This document shows, piece after piece, positions 25,772 through 34,175 of a stretch of DNA of 38,264 nt. Under the pieces are notes generated by a model. The model was not told the DNA's origin and did not search any database. It saw only the letters and a program-made list of their open reading frames with translations. This stretch comes from Verrucomicrobiota bacterium (lineage in GTDB: Bacteria > Verrucomicrobiota > Verrucomicrobiia > Limisphaerales > JACRJY01). Positions within the stretch are counted from its first letter, which is position 1, and every line of letters starts with the position of its first letter. The translations under genes and the position numbers were made by a program. The stretch spans positions 1 to 38,264 of the forward strand of contig JACRJY010000189.1 in assembly GCA_016235585.1 (NCBI GenBank). The letters are read 5' to 3'.

Positions 25772-26123
25772 TTGTCCGCGCCTGTTGTATGCAGTCCGGC
25801 GTTTCAGTTGCTGGCACTTGGGATAGTCGGGCAAAAATGTTCGAGAGTTCAAATTTTGAAGGGCCAAACGTCAAAAGTTGTCTTTGAGATTGAGGCACTG
25901 GAGCAGAGGATTTTGCTCTCGTGCCGATCCGCTTGCCTCCATGGTTGGCTTGGCACTGGGTTTCCACTCGCAACAAGACCGGATGATCCACAAGGAGCAG
26001 CTCCCGCAATCCGGTTTTCTGGAGCAGCCATTTCTTTTGAAAATCCCACCCGCTTCGTTTTTTGAGTTGAACCAACGGGGATACAGTTCATGGGGGGTGT
26101 TGTCCCAGTGCCTCCGGATCCAA
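25772..26123 (+). pseudogene. LEPR-XLL-type N-terminal leader, frameshifted
   Basis: In one frame the region reads ILKGQTSKVVFEIEALEQRI and LLS, a typical LEPR-XLL leader (Lys-rich run, FEALE-[PQ]-R-x-LLS). The expected continuation, Ala-Asp-Pro-Leu-Ala, is found at once in the next frame (ADPLASMVGLALG) if T25922 is skipped. That frame then stays open into the SBBP gene. The usual ATG (25837, MFESSNF) is in yet another frame; in-frame starts are only TTG codons (25772, 25853). So the leader either belongs to a broken LEPR-XLL gene or is joined to the SBBP gene by a frameshift. It lies 100-200 bp after the SecA-like gene. The region has lower G+C. Confidence 0.65.
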
Positions 26124-27659
26124 ATGCGGCTTGTCCGGTGGGTGGTTTTGCTGCTGGCCAGTTTTTTCACCGTGTCCGCGCAGGCGTTCTTTCCCTCGTC
26201 ACTGGCCTGGGGGCGCGCGCTGGGAGGCACGGGCACCGACCTGGCCAGAGCCGTGGCGGTGGACGGGGATGGGTTCGTGTATGCGGTTGGCTCCTTCAGT
26301 GGCAGCGTGCAGTTCGGAGCCACCAATCTGGCCGCCAGCGGACAGCAGGACTTGTTCATCGCCCGCTTTGCGCCCTCCGGTGAACTGATTTGGGCCCGCC
26401 AAGCCGGCGGTTTGCAAACGGATGCCGCCAATGCGGTCGGCTGGGATCCGGCCGGATTTATTTATGTCGGCGGCAGCTTCACCGGGACGGCCGCGTTCGG
26501 CACCACCAACCTCATCGCGACGGGCGGCGGCTCGGACGCCTTCGTTGCCAAGCTGACCCTTGCGGGCGAATTCCTGTGGGTGCGGAAGCTGGGCGGGGCC
26601 GGGGATGATTTCGCCAACGACGTGGCCTTGGACAGCGCCGGGAAAATCTACGTCACGGGATCCTTGAACAGCACCGGGGCGCAGTCATTGTTTCTGGCCT
26701 GCTTTGATCAAGCCGGACAGGGATTATGGACGAATCAAATCAGCGGCCAGCAGGTGGTGCGCGGGCAAAAAATCGCGCTCGATGCCGGCGGGATATACGT
26801 GGCCGGCCAGTTGTCCGGGGCGGCCATCATTGCCGGCCAGCCGGTGACCAGCGCCGGAGACTACGATGTTCTGCTGGTCAAGTATTCATCAACCAACGGG
26901 ACTCCCCTGTGGGCCACGAACTGCGGCGGTTCGGCGTATGATTTCGTGCAGGGCCTGGCGGTTTCGGCGGGCGGACAGGTTCACCTGTGTGGCGGTTTTT
27001 CCGGAAACGCCACATTCGGATCAACCAACATCACCGCGCAGTCGGCGGGCGATTTCTTTCTGGCCGCCATCTCCGCCGCCGGCGCGGTGCAATGGGTGCG
27101 GAGCGCGCCGGAGGCCTCCGGCAGCGGCCTGATTGTGACCACGAATGACACCCTTTACGTTGCCGGCACGTTCACGGGCACTCTGACCCTGGGCAGCCTG
27201 TCGGCCACCGCGACGAACGGAACGTTCGGCTCGTTCCTGGCGGCCTACTCCACGGATGGCACCGCCGAGAAGCTGTTCCACTGGCAGAGCACGGATTTCG
27301 CCGTTCCCCTGGCGCTGGCCGCCGTCACGGGCGACGCGGTGCTGGTCGGCGGATATTTTGGCGGGAATCTGAATGTTGCCGGCTCGACCCTGGATAATCC
27401 GGGCGGCGCGGGAAGCCTGGATGCGTTTCTTTTCCGGCTGGAGCCGCCGGCGTTTCGCCTCCGCGCCGAAGTGGCGGGCAACTCCCTTCGTCTGGCCTGG
27501 CCCGCCATCTACACCAATGCCATCCTGCAAGTGAAGTCCGACTTGGGGATCGCCAGCGCATGGAGCGATGTTTCATCCAGCGTCTCGGTGCTCAACGAGG
27601 AATCCGTGGTGCTCGTCCCCGTGGAAAACCAGCGGAATTTTTTTCATTTGAGACGTTAG
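26124..27659 (+). CDS. Secreted SBBP beta-propeller repeat protein
   Basis: This is a 511-residue protein starting at ATG 26124 with a Sec signal peptide (MRLVRWVVLLLASFFTVSAQ, then A-F). About eight repeats of roughly 50 residues follow, for example AVAVDGDGFVYAVGSFSGSV, DLFIARFAPSGELIWARQAG and DVALDSAGKIYVTGSL, as in SBBP beta-propellers. The C-terminal module (LRLAWPAIYTNAILQVKSDL, ending NFFHLRR) resembles the end of the 2358 protein (FYRIRMR). The frame extends upstream to an LEPR-XLL-like leader interrupted by one base. With that leader repaired, the protein would be an LEPR-XLL substrate of the adjacent export genes. Otherwise it is an independent Sec substrate. No ribosome binding site is obvious at 26124. 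Confidence 0.82.
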   Translation: MRLVRWVVLLLASFFTVSAQAFFPSSLAWGRALGGTGTDLARAVAVDGDGFVYAVGSFSGSVQFGATNLAASGQQDLFIARFAPSGELIWARQAGGLQTDAANAVGWDPAGFIYVGGSFTGTAAFGTTNLIATGGGSDAFVAKLTLAGEFLWVRKLGGAGDDFANDVALDSAGKIYVTGSLNSTGAQSLFLACFDQAGQGLWTNQISGQQVVRGQKIALDAGGIYVAGQLSGAAIIAGQPVTSAGDYDVLLVKYSSTNGTPLWATNCGGSAYDFVQGLAVSAGGQVHLCGGFSGNATFGSTNITAQSAGDFFLAAISAAGAVQWVRSAPEASGSGLIVTTNDTLYVAGTFTGTLTLGSLSATATNGTFGSFLAAYSTDGTAEKLFHWQSTDFAVPLALAAVTGDAVLVGGYFGGNLNVAGSTLDNPGGAGSLDAFLFRLEPPAFRLRAEVAGNSLRLAWPAIYTNAILQVKSDLGIASAWSDVSSSVSVLNEESVVLVPVENQRNFFHLRR

Positions 27660-27820
27660 ATCACTCATGGGTGCGAAGGCTCGCTTATGCCCCCTTCGCC
27701 CCCTCATCGGACACCTCGCCACCCGGCCGTTGAAACGCCCGGCGGCGGGAGAGAAAAAAGCCTCGCAATAATCGTGGCAAGGGCGGATTAAATGCCCCAT
27801 TCAAACCGGCAAGCAATCCA

Positions 27821-28747
27821 GTGAAGCGCATCCAGGTCATTGACTCCCACACGGGCGGCGAGCCGACGCGCGTCGTCATCCGCGGCGGGCCGGAACTCGG
27901 CGGCGGCGGCGCGGCGGACAAGCTGAAAGTTTTCCGCGAGCGGCATGATGATTTCCGCCGCGCGGTGGTGTGCGAGCCGCGCGGTTCGGACGTGCTCGTG
28001 GGCGCGCTGCTGGTCGAGCCGGCGGACAAGTCGTGCGTCGCGGGCGTCATCTACTTCGACAACGTCACTTTCCTCGGCATGTGCGGGCACGGCACCATCG
28101 GGCTGGTCGTGACGCTCGCGCATTTGGGCCGCATCCAGCCGGGCGAGCACCGCATCGAGACGCCCGTGGGCGTGGTGACGGCGGTGTTGAACGGCGACGG
28201 CTCCGTTTCGCTGACGAACATCCCCGCGTATCGCAAGGCGAAGGGCGCGACCATTGACGCGCCGGGCCTCGGCAAAATCAGCGGCGACGTGGCGTGGGGC
28301 GGCAACTGGTTTTTCCTTGTTGAAGAGCACGGCCTCGCGCTCGACCTCGCGAACGTGGAGCGTCTCACCGACGCCTCGTGGCGCGTGCGGCAGGCCGTGA
28401 ACGCGCAGGGATTTCCAGAGGTGGATCACATTGTCCTGTTCGGCCCGCCGCGCACGAAGGACGCGCATTCGCAGAATTTCGTGCTCTGTCCCGGCAAGGC
28501 TTACGACCGCTCGCCGTGCGGCACGGGCACGAGCGCGCGGCTCGCGTGCCTCGCGGCGGATGGCCGGCTCGCGGAGGGCGAGAGTTTGGTGATGGAGAGC
28601 ATCGTCGGCAGCCGGTTCACCGGGCGCTATCGCTGGCTGGATCCGGCGGCGGGAACAATCATTCCCACCATCACCGGCACGGCGCACGTGACCGGCGAAG
28701 CCGGGTTGATTTTGAATGAGCGCGATCCGTTCTGCTGGGGGTGGTGA
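27821..28747 (+). CDS. Proline racemase family protein, probable 4-hydroxyproline 2-epimerase
   Basis: This is a 308-residue protein from GTG 27821. It has both catalytic cysteines of the proline racemase fold: Cys88 in [11 protein letters not shown] and Cys233 in [17 protein letters not shown]. Two cysteines indicate an epimerase or racemase rather than the hydroxyproline dehydratase branch, which has Thr at the first position. [14 protein letters not shown] at the N-terminus is typical of hydroxyproline 2-epimerases, which turn trans-4-hydroxy-L-proline into cis-4-hydroxy-D-proline. The DadA-like FAD oxidase at 30860 would be the next step. The enzyme is cytoplasmic. No ATG fits the frame upstream. 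Confidence 0.9.
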   Translation: MKRIQVIDSHTGGEPTRVVIRGGPELGGGGAADKLKVFRERHDDFRRAVVCEPRGSDVLVGALLVEPADKSCVAGVIYFDNVTFLGMCGHGTIGLVVTLAHLGRIQPGEHRIETPVGVVTAVLNGDGSVSLTNIPAYRKAKGATIDAPGLGKISGDVAWGGNWFFLVEEHGLALDLANVERLTDASWRVRQAVNAQGFPEVDHIVLFGPPRTKDAHSQNFVLCPGKAYDRSPCGTGTSARLACLAADGRLAEGESLVMESIVGSRFTGRYRWLDPAAGTIIPTITGTAHVTGEAGLILNERDPFCWGW

Positions 28748-28777
28748 CATGAGCTTTCTGCAAAGCCGGGCAAACGC

Positions 28778-28845
28778 CGGAGCGCGGGCGGCTCGCCCGC
28801 GCGCAACCCAGCCCAGCCCCGCGCGGGCAAGCTGCCCGCGCTCCG
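28778..28845. repeat. Inverted repeat with GGAGCGCGGGC arms
   Basis: Two 25-base arms (28778-28802 and 28821-28845) pair at 23 of 25 positions; each arm is also palindromic (GCGCGGGC / GCCCGCGC). It lies between the epimerase gene and the DUF885 start. The same arm type appears inside the DadA-like gene at 31574-31597, so the family is dispersed. Confidence 0.8.
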
Positions 28846-28862
28846 TTCACCAAGGTCTCGAT

Positions 28863-30620
28863 ATGAAAAAATCCATTGCAATCATCCTGCTGGCGCTGGC
28901 CGGCGTTCTGTCCGCCGCCGAACCCGCGCCGCGCAACAACGAGGAGGACCGCCTGCGCCTCCTCATCGAGGGCGAGTGGGAGCACACGATGAAGATGAGT
29001 CCGACGTGGGCCTCGCACCTCGGCGACCGGCGCTTCAACGACCGCTGGCCGGACTTGAGCCTGGCGGCCATGGAGCGCGAGAACCAGCACAGCCGGGATG
29101 TTCTCCAGCGGCTGGCGTTGATTGACCGCGCGAAGCTCTCCGAGGCCGGGCGGCTGAATCACGATCTGTTCAAGCTGCAGCACGAGCGCGAGCTGGAGGG
29201 TTTTCCCTTCGCGCGACATCTGGTTCCCGTCACGCAGCGCGGCGGCATCCAGACCGAGGACGAACTGGCCGACGCGCTGCGCTTCGAGACGGTGAAGGAT
29301 TCCGAGGACTGGCTCGCACGGCTGCGCGGCTTCGGCGCGATGATGGATCAGACCATCGAACTGATGCGCGAGGGCATCCGGCGAAAGCTCGTTCAGCCGA
29401 AAGTGACGATGCAGCGCGTGCCGGCGCAGATTGAAAAGCAGATCGTCGCGTCGCCGGAGCAAAGCCCGTTCTACAAGCCCTTCCGCCAGTTCGCGGCGGG
29501 CATCGGCGACGCGGAGCAGAAGCGTCTTTCCAGCGCGGCGCAAGCGGCGATTCGCGAAGTGATCATCCCGGCTTTCCAGCGGTTTCAGAAATTCTTCGGC
29601 GGGGAATATCTTCCGGCGTGCTACGACAACGTCGGCGCGTGGCAGTGCCCCGACGGCGAGAAAATGTATGCGTTCCTCGCGCGCCAGTTCACCACCACGG
29701 GGATGACGCCGCAGGAAATCCACGCGACGGGCCTGCGCGAAGTGACGCGCATCCGCGCCGAGATGGAACGGGTGAAGGAGCGCGCCGGGTTCAAAGGCAC
29801 GCTCGCGGAGTTCTTCACGTTCCTGCGGACGGACAAACAGTTCTTCTGCGCCACGCCGCAGCAGTTGTTCATGGAATACGGCGCGACGGCGAAGCGGATT
29901 GACCCGCTGCTGGTGAAGCTTTTTCGCACGCTCCCGCGCACGCCCTACGGGCTGGAAAAAATTCCCGACAAGATCGCGCCGGACACGACGACGGCGTATT
30001 ACCGCCAGCCCGCTGCCGACGGTTCGCGCGCGGGGAGTTATTTCGTCAACCTCTACAAGCCCGAAACGCGTCCGCGCTGGGAGATGATGGCGCTCTCGCT
30101 GCACGAGGCGGTGCCCGGACATCATTTTCAGATCGCGCTGGCGCAGGAACAGGGCGCGCTGCCGAACTTCCGCCGTCACGGCGGCGACACGGCCTACGTC
30201 GAGGGCTGGGGGCTTTACGCGGAATCGCTCGGCGACGAGCTGGGGCTTTATGACGACCCGTATTCCAAGATGGGCCAGCTCACCTACGAAATGTGGCGCG
30301 CGGTTCGACTCGTGGTGGACACGGGCATCCACGCCTTCAAGTGGGATCGTGACCGCGCCATCGCGTTCTTCCGCGACAACGCGCCGAAGGCCGAGCAGGA
30401 CATCGTCAATGAGATTGACCGTTACATCTCATGGCCGGGCCAGGCGCTCGCCTACAAAATCGGCGAACTGAAAATAAAGGAGCTTCGCGCCCGTGCCGCG
30501 CGCGAACTCGGCGCAAAATTCGACGTGAAGGAGTTTCACGACGTGGTGCTGCTCTCCGGCGCGGTGCCGTTGAGCATTCTCGAACGGCGCGTGGACGAGT
30601 GGCTGGCGAGGAAGAAATGA
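28863..30620 (+). CDS. Secreted DUF885 metallopeptidase-like protein
   Basis: This 585-residue protein has a signal peptide ([20 protein letters not shown]). The body is helical, typical of DUF885. The family motif [20 protein letters not shown] (His414-Glu415, Gly-His-His 419-421) forms a zinc-site-like signature. [20 protein letters not shown] supplies the further conserved acidic residues. The C-terminal [18 protein letters not shown] is also characteristic. The family is thought to contain zinc-dependent peptidases. Here it may act in the periplasm, perhaps releasing proline- or hydroxyproline-containing peptides for the flanking epimerase and oxidase. That link is only by position. ATG 28863 gives the signal peptide; the in-frame extension upstream is repeat-derived. 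Confidence 0.88.
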   Translation: MKKSIAIILLALAGVLSAAEPAPRNNEEDRLRLLIEGEWEHTMKMSPTWASHLGDRRFNDRWPDLSLAAMERENQHSRDVLQRLALIDRAKLSEAGRLNHDLFKLQHERELEGFPFARHLVPVTQRGGIQTEDELADALRFETVKDSEDWLARLRGFGAMMDQTIELMREGIRRKLVQPKVTMQRVPAQIEKQIVASPEQSPFYKPFRQFAAGIGDAEQKRLSSAAQAAIREVIIPAFQRFQKFFGGEYLPACYDNVGAWQCPDGEKMYAFLARQFTTTGMTPQEIHATGLREVTRIRAEMERVKERAGFKGTLAEFFTFLRTDKQFFCATPQQLFMEYGATAKRIDPLLVKLFRTLPRTPYGLEKIPDKIAPDTTTAYYRQPAADGSRAGSYFVNLYKPETRPRWEMMALSLHEAVPGHHFQIALAQEQGALPNFRRHGGDTAYVEGWGLYAESLGDELGLYDDPYSKMGQLTYEMWRAVRLVVDTGIHAFKWDRDRAIAFFRDNAPKAEQDIVNEIDRYISWPGQALAYKIGELKIKELRARAARELGAKFDVKEFHDVVLLSGAVPLSILERRVDEWLARKK

Positions 30621-30659
30621 GCGGCGCGTGTTCCAACAAACACTCGGCACGAGTTTGTC

Positions 30660-30812
30660 TCTCATTAGCACCGGGCTTTAGCCCGGTGACTCAATGGCGA
30701 AATTGTTTTCAGCCGCTTCAGCGGCTTTTTCACTGTGGCCGAGAAGCCGTTAAAACGGCTGGGGGTCGTGTCAGCCGTCAGGCCACCGGGCTAAAGCCCG
30801 GTGCTAATGAGA
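30660..30812. mobile_element. Short element with perfect 29-bp terminal inverted repeats
   Basis: The first 29 bases (30660-30688) are the exact reverse complement of the last 29 (30784-30812). Each arm contains the palindrome CACCGGGCTTTAGCCCGGTG. The 95-bp interior carries two further hairpins (AGCCGCTTCAGCGGCT near 30710, and AGCCGTTAAAACGGCT near 30745). No coding capacity is seen. The perfect arms suggest a recent or actively maintained non-autonomous (REP-pair or MITE-like) element. It lies between the DUF885 gene and the DadA-like gene. Confidence 0.88.
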
Positions 30813-30859
30813 TTTTCATCAACAATAATCAGAGTCTCATTACGTCGGCTGCCATCTGA

Positions 30860-32173
30860 ATGAGCAAGCGCATCGTCATCATCGGCGGGGGAGTCATCGG
30901 CTTGAGCACGGCGTATTACTGCGCCCGGCGCGGGCATCAGGTGACGGTGCTTGACCGCGCGGCGGCGGAGCACGCGGGCTGCTCCTACGGCAACGCCGGG
31001 CTGGTGGTGCCGAGTCACTTCGTGCCGCTGGCCGCGCCGGGCATGGTGAAATTGGGGCTGAAGTGGATGCTGAACCCGGAGTCGCCGTTCTACATCAAGC
31101 CGCGGCTGGATTGGGATTTATGGGATTGGAGTTTCAAGTTCTGGCGCGCGGCGAATGCGAGTCACGTGGAGCGCAGCGCGCCACTGCTGCGTGATTTGAA
31201 CTTTGCGAGCCGTGCGTGTTTTGAGGAACTCGCGGACGGATCATCTGGCTTTGGTGATTTCGGTTTGGAGAAGCGCGGCCTGCTGATGCTCTGCAAGTCA
31301 CCGCAGACGCTCGACAAGGAGGCGAAGTTCGCCGCGCGGGCGAACGAGTTGGGCGTCCCTGCCGCCGTGCTCGACGCCAGGCAGGGCGCCGCGCTGGAGC
31401 CGGGCGTGCGGATGGACATCGCTGGCGCGGTGCACTTCCCGGAGGACGCGCACCTCTCGCCGGGCCGTTTCATGGCCGCGCTCAAGGTGCAGTGCGCGAT
31501 GATGGGCGTTCAGTTTCGCTGGGAGACGGAAGCCTGCAAGCTGCACCTTGAACGCGGACGGGTGATCTCGATTGGAGCGCGGGCTGCCAGCCCGCGCACA
31601 GATTCAGTCAGTGGAGAACCGCCGGCGGGCGGCCTGCGCCCCGAAATCGAAGCGGATGAATTCGTCCTCTGCGGCGGCTCGTGGTCGCCGTGCGTCGCGC
31701 GCGAGCTGGGACTGAAGCTCCCAATGCAGGCGGGCAAGGGCTACAGCCTCACGCTGCCGCAGCCGCGCCAGTTGCCGGGCATCCCGTGCATCTTCACCGA
31801 GGCGCGGCTGGCGGTGACGCCGATGGGCGGCGCGCTGCGCTTCGGCGGCACGATGGAAATTGCCGGGCTGAACGAAGACATCAACCCCGCCCGCGTGCGC
31901 GGCATCGTCAACTCCGTGCCGGGATATTTCCCTGAATTCACGGCGCGTGATTTCGCGGGCGTCCAGCCGTGGTGCGGGCTGCGTCCGTGCTCGCCGGACG
32001 GGCTGCCGTATCTTGGGCGCACGGCGAAGTTCACAAACCTCGCCATCGCCACCGGTCACGCGATGATGGGCTTGAGCCTCGGCCCGCTGACCGGGCGGCT
32101 GCTGGCGCAGATTCTCTCCGGGGAAAATCCAGAGTTCGACCTCACGCGGCTGAACCCCGACCGATACGGTTGA
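30860..32173 (+). CDS. DadA-like FAD-dependent D-amino acid dehydrogenase/oxidase
   Basis: This is a 437-residue cytoplasmic or membrane-associated flavoprotein. The Rossmann start MSKRIVIIGGGVIGLSTAYY has the GxGxxG-type loop at residues 9-14. HAGCSYGNAGLVVPSHFVPL is the DAO-family FAD-contacting loop. The C-terminal GVQPWCGLRPCSPDGLPYLG and NLAIATGHAMMGLSLGPLTG close the fold. Near a hydroxyproline epimerase, the likely reaction is oxidation of cis-4-hydroxy-D-proline to pyrroline-4-hydroxy-2-carboxylate; general D-amino acid oxidation is the alternative. About 20 codons in the middle (ISIGARAASPRTDSVSGEPP and on to LRPEI) look like an in-frame insertion of a palindromic repeat. No downstream deaminase or semialdehyde dehydrogenase gene is in the window. 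Confidence 0.9.
   Translation: MSKRIVIIGGGVIGLSTAYYCARRGHQVTVLDRAAAEHAGCSYGNAGLVVPSHFVPLAAPGMVKLGLKWMLNPESPFYIKPRLDWDLWDWSFKFWRAANASHVERSAPLLRDLNFASRACFEELADGSSGFGDFGLEKRGLLMLCKSPQTLDKEAKFAARANELGVPAAVLDARQGAALEPGVRMDIAGAVHFPEDAHLSPGRFMAALKVQCAMMGVQFRWETEACKLHLERGRVISIGARAASPRTDSVSGEPPAGGLRPEIEADEFVLCGGSWSPCVARELGLKLPMQAGKGYSLTLPQPRQLPGIPCIFTEARLAVTPMGGALRFGGTMEIAGLNEDINPARVRGIVNSVPGYFPEFTARDFAGVQPWCGLRPCSPDGLPYLGRTAKFTNLAIATGHAMMGLSLGPLTGRLLAQILSGENPEFDLTRLNPDRYG
31574..31597. repeat. Palindromic repeat inserted in-frame in the DadA-like gene
   Basis: GGAGCGCGGGC at 31574-31584 and GCCCGCGC at 31590-31597 form a hairpin of the same type as the arms at 28778-28845. The insertion probably runs to about 31645, where a second GC-rich part (GCCGGCGGGCGGCC) lies. 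It translates to GARAASPR and a Gly/Pro-rich stretch that relatives of the enzyme would not be expected to have. Confidence 0.75.
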
Positions 32174-32266
32174 GCGGTCATATTGATGCCGTCCCGGAGC
32201 GCCGGACTCCGCGCAGACGAGCGGCCGGGGATTGCCATCCGGGCATGCATCGGATAAAGTGCCGCC

Positions 32267-33190
32267 ATGAAAACCAAATTCCTCCGCCCGATGAACTCGC
32301 CCGCTCAAAACCTCCCGCGACGCCGCTGGCTCAAGGCCGTCTCTGGCACGGCGCTGGGTGCCGGCCTTGTCTCCGCTTCACGCGCGAGCGCAGCGGATTC
32401 CGCTGACATTTACAAAGTCAAAAACGGCCGCATCCAGCAGTCCGTCGTGCCGTGGTGCTTCAAGCCGATGCCCATCGCCGAACTCGCCGGGCACGCGGCG
32501 CGCCTGGGCCTGAAATCCGTCGAACTGACCACGCCGGAGAATTTCGCGATGCTCAAGCAGCACGGACTCATCTGCGCCATCACCGGCAGCCACGGGTTTG
32601 CCAAGGGCTTCGCGCACACGGAGGAACATGAGGAGTGCCTCAAGACATTGCGCAAGCGCATTGACGCCACCGCCGCCGCCGGTTTCCCGTCCGTCATCAC
32701 CTTCTCCGGGTTTCGCCGGGGCATTTCCGACGAGCAAGGCATGAAGAACATGGTGGACGGCCTGAAAAAAATCACTGGTTACGCGGAGCAGAAAAAAGTC
32801 ACCGTCTGCCTGGAGATGTTGAACTCCAAGGTGGCCGTCGAGATGAAGGGCCACCCCGATTATTTCTGCGATGACATCGAGCGCTCCGTGGAAATCTGCC
32901 GCCGCGTCGGCTCGCCGCGCGTGAAGGTGCTCTTCGACATTTATCACGTGCAGATCATGCACGGCGACGTCATCAGCCGCCTCAAGCAGCACAAGGACTG
33001 GATCGGGCACATCCACACCGCCGGCGTGCCGGGCCGCAACGAGATTGACGACACGCAGGAGCTGAACTATCCCGCGATCATGCGCGCCATCGTGGACCTC
33101 GGCTACCGGGGCTACGTCGGGCAGGAATTCATCCCCGTGCGCGACAAGGTGGCGTCTTTGAGCCAGAGCGTGCGGCTGTGTGATGTCTGA
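32267..33190 (+). CDS. Tat-exported sugar isomerase/hydroxypyruvate isomerase-like TIM-barrel protein
   Basis: This is a 307-residue protein. The N-terminus has a twin-arginine signal (PRRRWLKAVSGTALGAGLVS, cleaved after ASA). The mature part is a xylose-isomerase-like TIM barrel: LAGHAARLGLKSVELTTPEN, VTVCLEMLNSKVAVEMKGHP with a metal-site Glu, VKVLFDIYHVQIMHGDVISR with Asp and His, IGHIHTAGVPGRNEIDD, and YVGQEFIPVRD with the final Glu. This matches the hydroxypyruvate isomerase (Hyi) branch. In Verrucomicrobia such Tat-exported barrels are often found near sugar oxidoreductases. The substrate is uncertain. A DUF1080 gene follows after 60 bp. Confidence 0.88.
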   Translation: MKTKFLRPMNSPAQNLPRRRWLKAVSGTALGAGLVSASRASAADSADIYKVKNGRIQQSVVPWCFKPMPIAELAGHAARLGLKSVELTTPENFAMLKQHGLICAITGSHGFAKGFAHTEEHEECLKTLRKRIDATAAAGFPSVITFSGFRRGISDEQGMKNMVDGLKKITGYAEQKKVTVCLEMLNSKVAVEMKGHPDYFCDDIERSVEICRRVGSPRVKVLFDIYHVQIMHGDVISRLKQHKDWIGHIHTAGVPGRNEIDDTQELNYPAIMRAIVDLGYRGYVGQEFIPVRDKVASLSQSVRLCDV

Positions 33191-33250
33191 TGGGCCAAGG
33201 CTGAAAACATCCGCTTGCCAATGCCGCGCGCGGAAATGATGTTGCCCGCC

Positions 33251-34108
33251 ATGAATGCGAAAATAAGCTGCCAAATCATTCCGGCAATTGGCTTGTCGCT
33301 TTTCCTCGCGTTCCCCGCCGCCGCCGCCGATCCCGCCCCGGCCACGCCCGCGAAGCCAGCGGCGAATGCTCCCCCCGCCGCCAGTCCACCGGCGGGCGGC
33401 GACGGTTCCAAGGGCGGCGGCCTCGGCGGGATTTTCAATTCGGTCAAGGACGCCGTCGGCCTCGGCGCGCCCGCGCCGGTGCATCTGTTCAACGGCAAAC
33501 GGCTGGACGACAATTTCTACACATGGATCAAGAAGTCGGGCGTCTATGTGGATCCGGACAAGGTGTTTTCCGTGAAGGACGGCGAGCTGCGGATCTCCGG
33601 CAAGCACGAGGGCTACCTCGCCACGAAGTCGCAGTTCGCGGATTTCCGGCTCGTGGCGGAATACAGGTGGGGCGCGGCCAAATGGCCGCCGCGCGAGAAC
33701 AAGCCGCGCAACAGCGGCATCATCGTCGCGGCGACGGGCGAGGACAAGGAGTGGATGAAGGGCATCGAGTGCCAGATCGCCGAGGGCGCCACGGGCGATG
33801 TGGTTTTGCACGGTGGCGCGCAGATGACCGTGGGCCGCGAGGCGAAGAGCAAGGCGTGGGCGGAATTCCCGCGCGCCACGACCAACGAGGTCGAGAACGC
33901 GCACGGCAAATGGAACACGCTCGAAGTCGTCTGCGAGGGCGGCAATGTGCGCGTGCGGGTCAACGGCCACGTCACCGTCGAGGGCTTCGGAGCCAGCCCG
34001 AACTCGGGGAAAATCCTGCTTCAGTCCAACGGTTCGGAGATTTTTTTCCGCAAGCTGGACATTTTTCCACTGAACCTCAACAGCGTCACCGCACCGGGCG
34101 GGAAGTAA
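33251..34108 (+). CDS. Secreted DUF1080 (3-keto-disaccharide hydrolase family) protein
   Basis: This is a 285-residue protein. A signal peptide (MNAKISCQIIPAIGLSLFLA, cleaved after AAA) is followed by an Ala/Pro-rich linker (about residues 30-60) and the DUF1080 fold. Landmarks are HLFNGKRLDDNFYTWIKKSG, FSVKDGELRISGKHEGYLAT, FRLVAEYRWG, NSGIIVAATG, IECQIAEG and KWNTLEVVCEGGNVRVRVNG. It probably hydrolyses oxidised disaccharides or binds saccharides in the periplasm. I prefer ATG 33251 over earlier ATGs because it puts the basic residue directly before the hydrophobic core. It sits between a sugar-isomerase-like gene and a sulfatase gene, suggesting a polysaccharide-use cluster. Confidence 0.88.
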   Translation: MNAKISCQIIPAIGLSLFLAFPAAAADPAPATPAKPAANAPPAASPPAGGDGSKGGGLGGIFNSVKDAVGLGAPAPVHLFNGKRLDDNFYTWIKKSGVYVDPDKVFSVKDGELRISGKHEGYLATKSQFADFRLVAEYRWGAAKWPPRENKPRNSGIIVAATGEDKEWMKGIECQIAEGATGDVVLHGGAQMTVGREAKSKAWAEFPRATTNEVENAHGKWNTLEVVCEGGNVRVRVNGHVTVEGFGASPNSGKILLQSNGSEIFFRKLDIFPLNLNSVTAPGGK

Positions 34109-34175
34109 GTTCGCCCGGGGCTTCTCGTTCCACTTTCTGTTCGCCCGCGCACGGCGGTTTGCTAGATTGCCCGCC

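Noticed and set aside
25878..26123. A start for the SBBP protein at 25878
   Set aside because: The first 80 residues overlap the LEPR-XLL leader out of frame; the signal peptide at 26124 is the natural start unless the frameshift is repaired.
28671..30332. 553-codon antisense frame over the DUF885 gene
   Set aside because: Arg/His/Leu-rich shadow; the plus-strand product has a signal peptide and the HEAVPGHH motif.
30660..30812. Rho-independent terminator or attenuator
   Set aside because: There are strong hairpins but no T-run after them, and the perfect distant arms fit a mobile repeat better.
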